Source: Paenibacillus humicola
GTDB lineage: Bacteria > Bacillota > Bacilli > Paenibacillales > Paenibacillaceae
Assembly: GCF_028826105.1 (NCBI RefSeq)
Contig: NZ_JAQGPL010000001.1
Coordinates: 559,501 to 623,500 of the forward strand
Length of the DNA stretch: 64,000 nt
Direction: 5' to 3'
Shown here: positions 25,483-33,144 of the stretch, piece by piece
Numbering within the stretch: position 1 is the first letter of the stretch
How the letters are laid out: every line of letters begins with the position of its first letter
Translations under genes and position numbers: made by a program
Notes under the pieces: model-generated
What the model saw: only the letters and a program-made list of their open reading frames with translations
Told to the model about the DNA's origin: nothing
Database searches by the model: none

Positions 25483-26643
25483 TTAAACCCCGGATAGAGC
25501 GAGAACGCGGCGCATCCGCTCGACGGCGAGGTCCGGGTTGATCAGCAGGCCGGCCTTATCCGCCAAAACAAACAGATCGGCGAGATGAACAACCGACCGG
25601 GCGCCTTCGGCTCCGCCGATCATCCGGAAGTGCGGCTGATGGCCGTTCAGGTAGGCCATAAAGACGATGCCGGTTTTGTAAGCGAACGTCGGCTTTTGGA
25701 AAATATGGCGCGACAATGGCAGCGTTTGATCCAAAATGGCATGGTAGCGCTCCATATCCCCCGCATCCAGGGCATGCAGCGCCGCGGCCGCCGCCGGCGC
25801 GATCGCGTCGAAAATGCCGAGCAGCGCATGGCTGAAGCCTTGTTCGTCGCCGCGGATCAATTCCGGGTAGTTAAAGTCGTCCCCGGTATACATGTTCACG
25901 CCCTCAGGCAGCAGACGGCGCATTTTGATCTCCTTGTCCGCATCGAGCAGGGAAATTTTAATGCCGTCCACTTTATCCGCATTCGCGCGGATGATGCGCA
26001 AGGCCACCTCCATCGCGGCATCGGGGTTTTGCTGGCCCCAATAGCCGGCCAGCTGCGGGTCGAACATATCGCCAAGCCAGTGCAAAATAACCGGCTGCGA
26101 CACCTGACGCAAAATGCTGCCGTAAACGCGCTCGTAATCCTCGGCGCTTTTGGCACAGGCGGCCAGCGCCCGGCTTGCCATCAGAATGATGCGTCCGCCC
26201 GCGCCTTCGATGAAGGCGCACTGCTCTTCATAAGCGGCTTCCACCGCTTCGGGCGTCACCCCGGCGCCGGGAGCCAAATGATCCGTACCCGCGCCGGACG
26301 CCAAATGACCGCCTGCCGAACGCGCCTCCGCTATCGAATGCTTGATCAATTCCTTGGACCGCTCCCAATCCAGGCCCATGCCGCGCTGGGCGGTGTCCAT
26401 CGCTTCCGCTACGGAAAGTCCGAGCGACCACAGGTAGCGGCGGTATTCCATCGTGGCGTTAAAATCGATTTGCGACTGCGCGAGCGGATCCGCATCCGCG
26501 AAAGGATCGCACACCACATGCGCGGCCGAGAAAGCGATCCGGCTTTTCAAAGGGCCATTCGGTACATCAAACGAAGACGAGCGGCCGGGCTCGTACTCGT
26601 ACAGCGAGCCTCCGGCACGCGGCAGCTTGATCGTTCGGGCCAA
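25483..26643 (-). CDS. DUF993 family protein (dihydrodipicolinate-synthase/aldolase-like)
   Basis: A 386-residue protein of the DUF993 group, distantly related to class I aldolases of the DapA type. Recognisable parts are SRIAFSAAHVVCDPFAD near residue 35, VILHWLGDMFDPQLAGYWG near 200 and DGIKISLLDADKEIKMRRLLP near 240, with a conserved Lys at the barrel strand position. The chemistry is unproven; aldol cleavage of a keto-acid sugar derivative is a reasonable inference. The start is TTG 26643 behind AAAGGAGG at 7 bp. The gap to the upstream dehydrogenase gene is 13 bp, so they are one transcript. Confidence 0.8.
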   Translation of the reverse strand: MARTIKLPRAGGSLYEYEPGRSSSFDVPNGPLKSRIAFSAAHVVCDPFADADPLAQSQIDFNATMEYRRYLWSLGLSVAEAMDTAQRGMGLDWERSKELIKHSIAEARSAGGHLASGAGTDHLAPGAGVTPEAVEAAYEEQCAFIEGAGGRIILMASRALAACAKSAEDYERVYGSILRQVSQPVILHWLGDMFDPQLAGYWGQQNPDAAMEVALRIIRANADKVDGIKISLLDADKEIKMRRLLPEGVNMYTGDDFNYPELIRGDEQGFSHALLGIFDAIAPAAAAALHALDAGDMERYHAILDQTLPLSRHIFQKPTFAYKTGIVFMAYLNGHQPHFRMIGGAEGARSVVHLADLFVLADKAGLLINPDLAVERMRRVLALSGV

Positions 26644-26656
26644 GTCGTCGCCTCCT

Positions 26657-27808
26657 TTACAGGGTCAAATCCGGGATATCAATCCAGCGGCGTTCCTTCC
26701 ACGACTGCAGACCCAGCTCCGCCAGCTGCGTCCCTTTTGCGCCCTCCAGCAAATCCCAGGGGAACGGAGTGCCGCAGGCCACGTGCTTCAGGAACAATTC
26801 CCACTGCATTTTAAAACCGTTGTCGAAAACCTGATTATCCGGAACGGGCTCCCACTGGTCGAGGAAATTGTACGGACTTGGAATATCGGGATTCCAGACC
26901 GGCTTCGGTGTATTCACTTTATGCTGGGTTTTGCAGTTTCGCAGCCCCGCTGCCGCACTGCCGTTCGTCCCGTCCACCTGAATGTTCACCAGCTCGTCGC
27001 GGTTCACGCGTACGGCCCACGAGGAGTTCGCCTGCGCGACGATGCCGCCTTCGATTTCAAAGGTCGCGTATGCCGCATCCTCCGCCGTACACGAGTACTT
27101 CTCGTTCCGCTCGTCGTACCGCTCGGGAATATGGGTCGCTCCCAGACAGGATACGGAGCGCACTTTGCCGAACAGGTTGTCCAGCACATAGCGCCAGTGA
27201 GCGAACATGTCGACGATAATCCCGCCGCCGTCTTCCTTGCGATAGTTCCAGGAAGGACGCTGGCAGGGAATCATGTCGCCTTCGAACACCCAGTAGCCGA
27301 ATTCCATGCGCACGGATAAAATGCGGCCGAAATAACCGGAATCGATCAGTCTTATCAGCTTGATGAGGCCGGGCAAAAACAATTTGTCCTGCACAACGCC
27401 GTTTTTGACGCCCCGTTCTCGGGCCAGTCTGGCCAGCTCCAGCGATTCGGCCAAATTTCCGGCGGTCGGCTTTTCGCAATAAATATGTTTTCCTGCGGCG
27501 ATTGCTTTACGGACGCCTTCCACGCGGCGATCGGTCGTCTGCGAATCGAAATAGATCTGGTAATACGGATCGGCCAGGCAGGCATCCAGATCCGTGCTCC
27601 AGCGCTCCAGTCCGTTCGATTCCGCCAAAGCCCTCAGCTTGCTTTCCTGCCGTCCTACTAAAAGCGGATCCGGCATAATCACATCGCCGTTAGGCAGCGC
27701 AACGCCCCCCTGGCTGCGGATCGCCATAATGGAGCGGATTAAATGCTGGTTCGTTCCCATGCGGCCGGTTACGCCGTTCATAATCACACCCAAATTAACC
27801 GTTGCCAT
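26657..27808 (-). CDS. Gfo/Idh/MocA family NAD(P)-dependent sugar dehydrogenase
   Basis: A 383-residue oxidoreductase with N-terminal NLGVIMNGVTGRMGTNQHLI nucleotide-binding fold and the EKPTAGNLAESLEL motif (about residues 113-126), whose Lys is catalytic in this family. The larger C-terminal part is the substrate domain. Members oxidise sugars, cyclitols or glycosides, often at C3. The gene is first in a three-gene minus-strand operon with a TIM-barrel isomerase and DUF993, and diverges from a sugar ABC importer, suggesting the imported sugar is its substrate. A cre-like site lies 34 bp upstream of the ATG. Confidence 0.84.
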   Translation of the reverse strand: MATVNLGVIMNGVTGRMGTNQHLIRSIMAIRSQGGVALPNGDVIMPDPLLVGRQESKLRALAESNGLERWSTDLDACLADPYYQIYFDSQTTDRRVEGVRKAIAAGKHIYCEKPTAGNLAESLELARLARERGVKNGVVQDKLFLPGLIKLIRLIDSGYFGRILSVRMEFGYWVFEGDMIPCQRPSWNYRKEDGGGIIVDMFAHWRYVLDNLFGKVRSVSCLGATHIPERYDERNEKYSCTAEDAAYATFEIEGGIVAQANSSWAVRVNRDELVNIQVDGTNGSAAAGLRNCKTQHKVNTPKPVWNPDIPSPYNFLDQWEPVPDNQVFDNGFKMQWELFLKHVACGTPFPWDLLEGAKGTQLAELGLQSWKERRWIDIPDLTL

Positions 27809-27841
27809 TGCCGGTCTCCTTTCAAGATGAGCGAAAGTGGA

Positions 27842-27855
27842 GTTAAACGCTTACA
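27842..27855 (-). promoter_or_regulatory. cre-like (CcpA) or LacI-type operator
   Basis: The minus strand reads TGTAAGCGTTTAAC, 12 of 14 positions of TGWAANCGNTNWCA. It lies 34 bp before the Gfo/Idh start codon, a position suited to catabolite repression. Confidence 0.6.
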
Positions 27856-28027
27856 CCTCATTCTAGCCGCTTCCTGCGGCATCGTCTTATGAATATCAGA
27901 ACTGCATTCTTAATTTTGGAATCGTCTTCATGCTAATGAAAGCCACGCCGAAATCGTCGCTCCATGGGCATGATCCTTTCTTGCGAAGCTTCGCATTTTA
28001 TTACATCCAAATGACACAATATCGATA

Positions 28028-28055
28028 TTTAAGCGCTTCCAAAAACAAATATAAT
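28028..28055 (+). promoter_or_regulatory. Promoter with overlapping cre-like site for the ABC-import operon
   Basis: TTTAAGCGCTTCCA (28028-28041; 12 of 14 cre positions) lies over the expected -35 region of a perfect TATAAT (28050-28055). No standalone TTGACA is present, so the -35 is weak and may need an activator. Confidence 0.55.
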
Positions 28056-28394
28056 AAATAGTGAGGATGATTTATCCAAATGCCATAGCAATCGTTCAAG
28101 CGGATGCTCGAGGAGGGAGAACGTAGAAGACATTCAAGAATTCCGCTGGATGCCGGCAGAAAAGAAGAGGAAATCGCACCCGGGTATGGCCTAAAGCGGA
28201 TCGGCAGGCGGGATAAGCCGCCTCAAGCAGTTGTTTAAAAACTCGTATAGCTGCGTTAAATCAGTATCAGCCTCGTATTTTGGTTCCCCATGCAAGCCAG
28301 TTTCATGACTCGTCTGCAGAAGTCGGCAACAACTTTTTTGACGGTATTCCGAATAGTCAAATCAGCAAAGCGATGAAAATAGGAGGGATAGCCT

Positions 28395-29666
28395 ATGCAG
28401 CCTCGACGGATCATCCCGCTGCTCCTCATCGTGCCTCTGGTGCTCGTGCTGCTCAGCAGCTGCGGGCTCGGCAGCACCCCTGCTTCAGACGGCGGTAAAA
28501 AGATAACGCTTACACTTTGGTACTGGAACCGCTCGATTGACGACAACTTGCTGAAGCAGGTCGACAAGCAGTTTCCCGGCATCCATTTGGACGCGCAGAA
28601 AATCGGCGGCGACTTTAAAGCGAAGCTGATGACGACGCTCGCCGCACGGTCGGGCGGGCCGGATATCATCGGCTTGAACGACTGGGTATCGGCGCTGTTC
28701 CCGGATAAGAGCCGGTTCTACAACCTCTACGATTTGGGCGCAAAGGATATCGAGAAGGATTACCTTGACTGGAAATGGCAGCAGGGCGTAACCCCCGACG
28801 GCACGATGATCGGGCTGCCGATGGATACCGGACCGACGGCGCTCTTTTACCGCGAGGATCTGTTCAAGCAGGCCGGACTCCCGACCGATCCCGACGAAGT
28901 GACCAAAATGATGAGCTCGTGGGATCAATATTTTGCGGCCGGGCAGAAGGTGAAGCAGGCGTTCGGCGGCAAGGTGAGCCTGACCGACAATATCAGCGAC
29001 CTGTTCGGCCAGGTGCTGGCCCAGGGGAAAGACCTGTATTTCAAACCGGACGGCACCTTCATCGGCGGCTCCTCCGAGCAGGTGAACAAAGCCTGGGCGA
29101 CGGCCGTCAAGGCTTATCAGCAAGGGATGCTCGCCAATATCGACCGCTTTACGCCGGAGTGGAACGCGGCGATGGATAACGGGGATATTGCGTCGTTCGT
29201 CGGCGCCGTCTGGATGAAGCAGGTGCTGATGGATGCCGCGCCCGATACGGCCGGCAAGTGGAAGGTTGCCAGGGCTCCCGGAGGGGACGGCAACAACGGC
29301 GGCTCGTTCCTGGCCATCATGAAGACGAGCAAGCATCCGAAGGAGGCGTTCGAGGTCATCAAATGGCTGCAGAATCCGCAGAACCAGCTGACGGGCTATC
29401 AGGACCTGAACCTGTTCCCTTCGACGCCGAGCGTCTACAGCGATCCGAAGATGAACACCGCGGAACCGTTCTTCGGCGGACAGCGTACGGGGGGGATTTT
29501 CGCCGCATCGGCCAAAAACGTCCAGGTCGCCTATTTCGGCGAGAAGTTCACGCTGATCGACGGCATTTACAAGCAGGAGCTGGTCAAGGTCGCCAAGCAG
29601 CACAAGGCGCCGGACAAGGCCTGGAGCGACGCCATGAACCAAATCCAGCGAGAGCTGAAAAGATAG
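28395..29666 (+). CDS. Sugar ABC transporter substrate-binding lipoprotein (system 1)
   Basis: A 423-residue extracytoplasmic solute-binding protein of family 1 (CUT1). It has a lipoprotein signal peptide with lipobox LLSSC (Cys 23), mature sequence starting GLGSTP, and family blocks LTLWYWNR, GPDIIGLNDWVSALFPD and GLPMDTGPTALFYREDLF. It would be anchored to the outer face of the membrane and bind an oligosaccharide. Two permease genes follow after a hairpin array; no ATPase gene is present, so a shared MsmX-type ATPase is expected. ATG preceded by AGGAGGG. Confidence 0.9.
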   Translation: MQPRRIIPLLLIVPLVLVLLSSCGLGSTPASDGGKKITLTLWYWNRSIDDNLLKQVDKQFPGIHLDAQKIGGDFKAKLMTTLAARSGGPDIIGLNDWVSALFPDKSRFYNLYDLGAKDIEKDYLDWKWQQGVTPDGTMIGLPMDTGPTALFYREDLFKQAGLPTDPDEVTKMMSSWDQYFAAGQKVKQAFGGKVSLTDNISDLFGQVLAQGKDLYFKPDGTFIGGSSEQVNKAWATAVKAYQQGMLANIDRFTPEWNAAMDNGDIASFVGAVWMKQVLMDAAPDTAGKWKVARAPGGDGNNGGSFLAIMKTSKHPKEAFEVIKWLQNPQNQLTGYQDLNLFPSTPSVYSDPKMNTAEPFFGGQRTGGIFAASAKNVQVAYFGEKFTLIDGIYKQELVKVAKQHKAPDKAWSDAMNQIQRELKR

Positions 29667-29667
29667 C

Positions 29668-29863
29668 TGACGAAGCTGCGTTTTACTTGCGAAAACGCTT
29701 AGCCGATGCTAACGAAGCTGCGTTTTCTTCGAAAACGCTTAGCCGATGCTAACGAAGCTGCGTTTTCTTCGAAAATGCTTAGCCGATGCTAACGAAGCTG
29801 CGTTTTCTTACGAAAACGCTTGGCTTATGCTAACGAAGCTGCATTTTCTTCGAAAATGCTTAG
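29668..29863 (+). repeat. Five-copy 40-bp tandem array, each copy an RNA hairpin
   Basis: Copies at 29668-29709, 29710-29749, 29750-29789, 29790-29830 and 29831-29863 (partial). Each contains GCGTTTTC, a short loop and GAAAACGC. Copy 3 has one G-U pair (GAAAATGC), and copy 5 has changed both arms together (GCATTTTC with GAAAATGC), so pairing is kept. The array fills the whole gap between the binding-protein stop and the ribosome-binding site of the first permease. Stem loops here could protect the upstream mRNA from 3' exonucleases, raising binding protein over permease. Confidence 0.88.
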
Positions 29864-29873
29864 AAGGAGCGAT

Positions 29874-30818
29874 ATGCCTATGCAGCAAACGCCGATTGTT
29901 TCGAATCCGTCAAACCGGGCCGCGCTGCGCCCGGAGCACAGCCGGTGGAGAGAAGCCTGGAAGAACCGGGCGGTTTATGCGGCCATTTCGCCGTTCTACA
30001 TTTTATTCGCCGTCTTCGGCCTGTTCCCGATTCTGTTCTCGCTCTATCTGTCGCTGCAGAAGTGGGACGGCATCGGCACGATGTCCTATAACGGCCTGAA
30101 CAACTTTCAGTATATGGTGACGGACCCGCTGTTCTGGCAGTCGGTCGGCAATACGTTCGTCATCTGGATCTATTCCACGATTCCGATGCTGTTCCTTGCG
30201 CTGGTAATCGCGTTCCTGCTCAATTCGGCTTTTGTCCGGTTCAGGAGCGCCTACCGCATTGCCTATTTTCTGCCGAACGTGACTTCGATCGTTGCGGTCG
30301 CCATTATTTTCAGCACGGTATTCGCCAACAAATACGGGCTGCTGAACTACATGCTGACCGCAGTCGGTCTCAATTCGGTGCAGTGGCTGAACTTTCCCTT
30401 CGGCATCCAGACCGCCATCGCGTCGATGGTCGTCTGGCGCTGGACGGGATACAACGCGATCATTTATTTGGCCGGGCTGCAGAGCATTCCGAGCCAGCTG
30501 TACGAAGCGGCGAAGATCGACGGCGCCAGCACGGCGCAGTCTTTCTTCCGGATCACGATCCCGCTCCTTCGGCCGGTTATCCTGTTTACGGTTATCACGT
30601 CCACGATCGGGGGCATGCAGCTGTTCACGGAGCCGCAGGTGCTCGTCGGCAACGACGGCGGCGTCGGCAACAACGGCATGACGATCGTACTGTACCTGTA
30701 CCGGGAAGCATTCGTGAACAACTATTTCGGTTACGCTTCCGCCGTCGGATGGGGCATGTTCGTCATCATCGTCCTGTTCTCGGCGCTAAACTGGACGATC
30801 ACGAAGGAAAGAGCCTGA
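29874..30818 (+). CDS. Sugar ABC transporter permease, MalF-type (system 1)
   Basis: A 314-residue membrane protein with six main helices. The EAA loop that contacts the ATPase is EAAKIDGASTAQSFFRITIP (about residues 205-224). It follows the CUT1 layout, with a short N-terminal cytoplasmic tail before AVYAAISPFYILFAVFGLFP. ATG 29874 or 29880 both lie behind AAGGAG; an apparent longer start at 29820 is inside the repeat array and rejected. It forms the channel with the next gene product. Confidence 0.88.
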   Translation: MPMQQTPIVSNPSNRAALRPEHSRWREAWKNRAVYAAISPFYILFAVFGLFPILFSLYLSLQKWDGIGTMSYNGLNNFQYMVTDPLFWQSVGNTFVIWIYSTIPMLFLALVIAFLLNSAFVRFRSAYRIAYFLPNVTSIVAVAIIFSTVFANKYGLLNYMLTAVGLNSVQWLNFPFGIQTAIASMVVWRWTGYNAIIYLAGLQSIPSQLYEAAKIDGASTAQSFFRITIPLLRPVILFTVITSTIGGMQLFTEPQVLVGNDGGVGNNGMTIVLYLYREAFVNNYFGYASAVGWGMFVIIVLFSALNWTITKERA

Positions 30819-30837
30819 TTTTAGGGAGGTGAACGGG

Positions 30838-31665
30838 ATGAAAAGTAATGGCGTAAAAACAATGGGGCTGCATTTGGTGCTCGTCCTCGGCGTGCTGCTG
30901 TCCGTATTCCCCTTTTACTGGCTGGCCGTTATGTCGACCCGCACGACGAGCGACCTGTACAAGTTTCCGCCGAAAATGTGGTTCGGGACGCATTTTGCCG
31001 ATAATGTCCATCGCGTCTTTCAAAGCATCGATTTCTTCCACGCATTCTTCAATACGCTCTTCGTAGCGGTCGTATCCACGGTGCTGGTGCTGTTTTTCGA
31101 CTCCCTCGCGGGCTTTGCGTTCGCCAAGTACGAGTTTCCGTGGAAAAAGCCGCTGTTCATCATCCTGCTTGCGACGATGATGGTGCCGGGCCAGCTGTCG
31201 CTCGTGCCTTCCTTCGTGATTATGGCGACCTTCGGATGGGTCGGCAGCTTCAAGGCGCTCATCATTCCGGGAATGGCGAACGCGTTCGGCATTTTCTGGA
31301 TCCGCCAATACGCGACGGGCGCCGTGCCGGATGAGCTGCTGAGCGCGGGGCGCATGGACGGCTGCGGCTTTTTTCGCCTGTACTGGAACGTGTCGCTGCC
31401 GGTGCTGCGGCCGGCGCTCGCGTTTCTCGGGGCGTTCACGTTTATTAACGCGTGGAACGATTATTTATGGCCGTTAATTATTTTGAACGACGCGTCGAAA
31501 TATACGCTGCAGGTGGCGCTGTCCCAGCTGAACGGCATTTACAACACCGACTATTCGATGGTCATGGCCGGCACGTTTCTCGCCGTTCTGCCGCTGATCG
31601 TGCTGTTCCTGTTCGTCAGCCGGCAGTTCATCGCGGATATCGCGGCGGGGGCTGTCAAGGATTAA
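30838..31665 (+). CDS. Sugar ABC transporter permease, MalG-type (system 1)
   Basis: A 275-residue six-helix permease. The EAA-type loop is present in slightly modified form (DELLSAGRMDGCGFFRLYWN), followed by the LPVLRPALAFLGAFTFINAWNDYLWP segment typical of MalG-type subunits. The ATG at 30838 follows GGGAGGTG at 6 bp and is 20 bp after the MalF-type gene. It completes the import channel. A terminator follows at 31691. Confidence 0.88.
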   Translation: MKSNGVKTMGLHLVLVLGVLLSVFPFYWLAVMSTRTTSDLYKFPPKMWFGTHFADNVHRVFQSIDFFHAFFNTLFVAVVSTVLVLFFDSLAGFAFAKYEFPWKKPLFIILLATMMVPGQLSLVPSFVIMATFGWVGSFKALIIPGMANAFGIFWIRQYATGAVPDELLSAGRMDGCGFFRLYWNVSLPVLRPALAFLGAFTFINAWNDYLWPLIILNDASKYTLQVALSQLNGIYNTDYSMVMAGTFLAVLPLIVLFLFVSRQFIADIAAGAVKD

Positions 31666-31690
31666 CGGTGCTTCAGGGGATGTTCAAAAG

Positions 31691-31723
31691 AGAAGGAGCC
31701 TGCCGTGGCTCCTTCTTGATTTC
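31691..31723 (+). terminator. Intrinsic terminator of ABC-import operon 1
   Basis: Ten-base arms AGAAGGAGCC (31691-31700) and GGCTCCTTCT (31707-31716) with a 6-nt loop, followed by TGATTTC. Strong stem, modest T-tract. Confidence 0.75.
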
Positions 31724-31773
31724 GAAAAAAGCGCTCCCGCGATTGCGCGCACGTCCGGACGGCGAGGTTAATA

Positions 31774-31803
31774 TTGCCGGATCATGGAGCTTTAGGGTAA
31801 AAT
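31774..31803 (+). promoter_or_regulatory. Promoter of the ZTP-riboswitch transcript
   Basis: TTGCCG (31774-31779), an 18-bp spacer and TAAAAT (31798-31803), ending about 15 bp before the riboswitch. Both boxes are near consensus. Confidence 0.6.
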
Positions 31804-31817
31804 CGACTCGAGAACAA

Positions 31818-31892
31818 CATACGGTGTGTGACTGGCGTGACATGGGACGAACCATGGGGGAGCATACCGCGAAACGGCCGTACGCCTGGGCA
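31818..31892 (+). promoter_or_regulatory. ZTP (pfl) riboswitch
   Basis: All conserved blocks of the pfl/ZTP aptamer are visible in order: GTGTGTGACTGGCG, then the short GACATGGGACGAACCATG hairpin, GGGGGAGC and, after a variable loop, CGCCTGGGCA. The ligand ZTP/ZMP accumulates when 10-formyl-tetrahydrofolate is short. The terminator that follows directly is the expression platform, and ligand binding would turn on the AICAR transformylase gene downstream, which uses exactly ZMP and 10-formyl-THF. Confidence 0.94.
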
Positions 31893-31926
31893 AAAGTATT
31901 CGGATGTTCATCTGAATACTTTTTTC
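31892..31926 (+). terminator. Terminator/expression platform of the ZTP riboswitch
   Basis: AAAAGTATTCGGATG pairs with CATCTGAATACTTTT across a two-base loop and runs into a T-tract. The 5' arm begins immediately after the aptamer's CCTGGGCA, so pseudoknot formation can compete with it. Confidence 0.88.
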
Positions 31927-31953
31927 ATTTTCCGAAAAGGGAAGGTGGATGGG

Positions 31954-33120
31954 ATGGAACGAATCGAATTGCGGTACGGGATGAATCCTCATCAGCGCAG
32001 GGCGAGCGCATATGCGGGCGGGCGGCTGCCCGTGCGCGTCCTAAACGGCGAAGCGAGCTACATCAATCTGCTGGATGCGTTCAATGCGTTCCAGCTGGTC
32101 CGGGAGCTGAAGCGAAGCACCGGCCTGCCGGCGGCGGCTTCGTTCAAGCATGTCAGTCCGGCGGGGGCGGCTGTCCATACGCCGCTCGGGGAATCGCTGG
32201 CCCGGTCGTATTTCGCGGACGGCATGGAGCTGTCTCCGCTTGCGGTCGCCTATGCAAGAGCGAGAGGAGCGGACCGGATGTCGTCGTTCGGAGACTGCGC
32301 GGCGTTCAGCTGCCGGGTCGATGCGTCTTCCGCCCGCCTGCTGCAGAAGGAAGTATCCGATCTCATTGTCGCGCCGGGCTACGACCGTGATGCGCTCGAG
32401 CTGCTGAAACGGAAAAAGAACGGTGCCTATCTCATTCTCGAAATCGATCCGGATTTTGTCCCGGCCCCGGTCGAAACCCGGACCGTATTCGGCATGACGC
32501 TGGAGCAGGAGCGCAACGACGCGGAACTGACGGAGGACGTGCTCGCCAACGTCGTCACGAAACGGCGGCTCATCCCCCCGGAAGCGAAGCGGGATCTGCT
32601 GGTCGCCTTGATCGCCTTGAAGTATACGCAGTCCAACTCCGTCTGCTTGGCCTGCGGCGGGCAAACGATCGGCATCGGCGCGGGGCAGCAGTCCCGGATT
32701 CACTGCACGCGGCTGGCGGCGGAAAAAGCGGACCATTGGATGCTGCGGCAGCATCCCGCCGCTCTTCGGCTGCCTTTCCGCAGCGGCTTGTCCCGGGCGG
32801 ACATGAACAATGCGCTCGACGGGTGGCTGAACGAAGACGCCGCGCCGGCTGAGGAGAAGCGTTGGAGGCTTTATTTCGACGAAGTGCCGGAGCGGCTGAC
32901 GAAGGAAGAGAAGGCGCAATGGTTAACGGGGTTAACCGATGTCGCTTACGCTTCCGACGCGTTTCTGCCTTTTCGCGACAACCTCGACCGGGCCGCTCGC
33001 AGCGGCGTACGGTACGTCGTACAAACCGGAAGCTCGGCCCGCGATGACGAAGTCGCGGAGGCGGCCGACGAATACGGCATGGTGATGGCTTGCTCGGGCA
33101 TCCGGCTTTTTCATCATTAG
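31954..33120 (+). CDS. Stand-alone AICAR transformylase (PurH C-terminal-type domain)
   Basis: A 388-residue protein starting with the AICARFT signature RYGMNPHQ and keeping the catalytic Lys-His (K65-H66 in AASFKHVSPAG). The normal PurH carries an N-terminal IMP cyclohydrolase (MGS) domain; it is absent here, so this protein only formylates AICAR (ZMP) with 10-formyl-THF. Such single-domain copies occur in some Firmicutes beside a full purH elsewhere. ATG 31954 follows GAAGGTGG. It is controlled by the ZTP riboswitch upstream. The usual NPCG motif reads SPAG here. Confidence 0.88.
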   Translation: MERIELRYGMNPHQRRASAYAGGRLPVRVLNGEASYINLLDAFNAFQLVRELKRSTGLPAAASFKHVSPAGAAVHTPLGESLARSYFADGMELSPLAVAYARARGADRMSSFGDCAAFSCRVDASSARLLQKEVSDLIVAPGYDRDALELLKRKKNGAYLILEIDPDFVPAPVETRTVFGMTLEQERNDAELTEDVLANVVTKRRLIPPEAKRDLLVALIALKYTQSNSVCLACGGQTIGIGAGQQSRIHCTRLAAEKADHWMLRQHPAALRLPFRSGLSRADMNNALDGWLNEDAAPAEEKRWRLYFDEVPERLTKEEKAQWLTGLTDVAYASDAFLPFRDNLDRAARSGVRYVVQTGSSARDDEVAEAADEYGMVMACSGIRLFHH

Positions 33121-33144
33121 TTTAAATGAGATGGAGGAACTGTC

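Larger units (their letters stand above)
27809..28394. other. 586-bp divergent control region between sugar-catabolic and ABC-import operons
   Basis: AT-rich compared with its flanks and without a supported gene. It carries two cre-like sites and a perfect TATAAT for the plus-strand operon, annotated separately. The 340 bp between that box and the binding-protein ATG is a long untranslated leader in which I could not define a structure. Confidence 0.6.

Noticed and set aside
29820..29873. Earlier start of the MalF-type permease inside the hairpin array
   Set aside because: It would add residues encoded by the repeat; AAGGAG sits just before the ATGs at 29874 and 29880.
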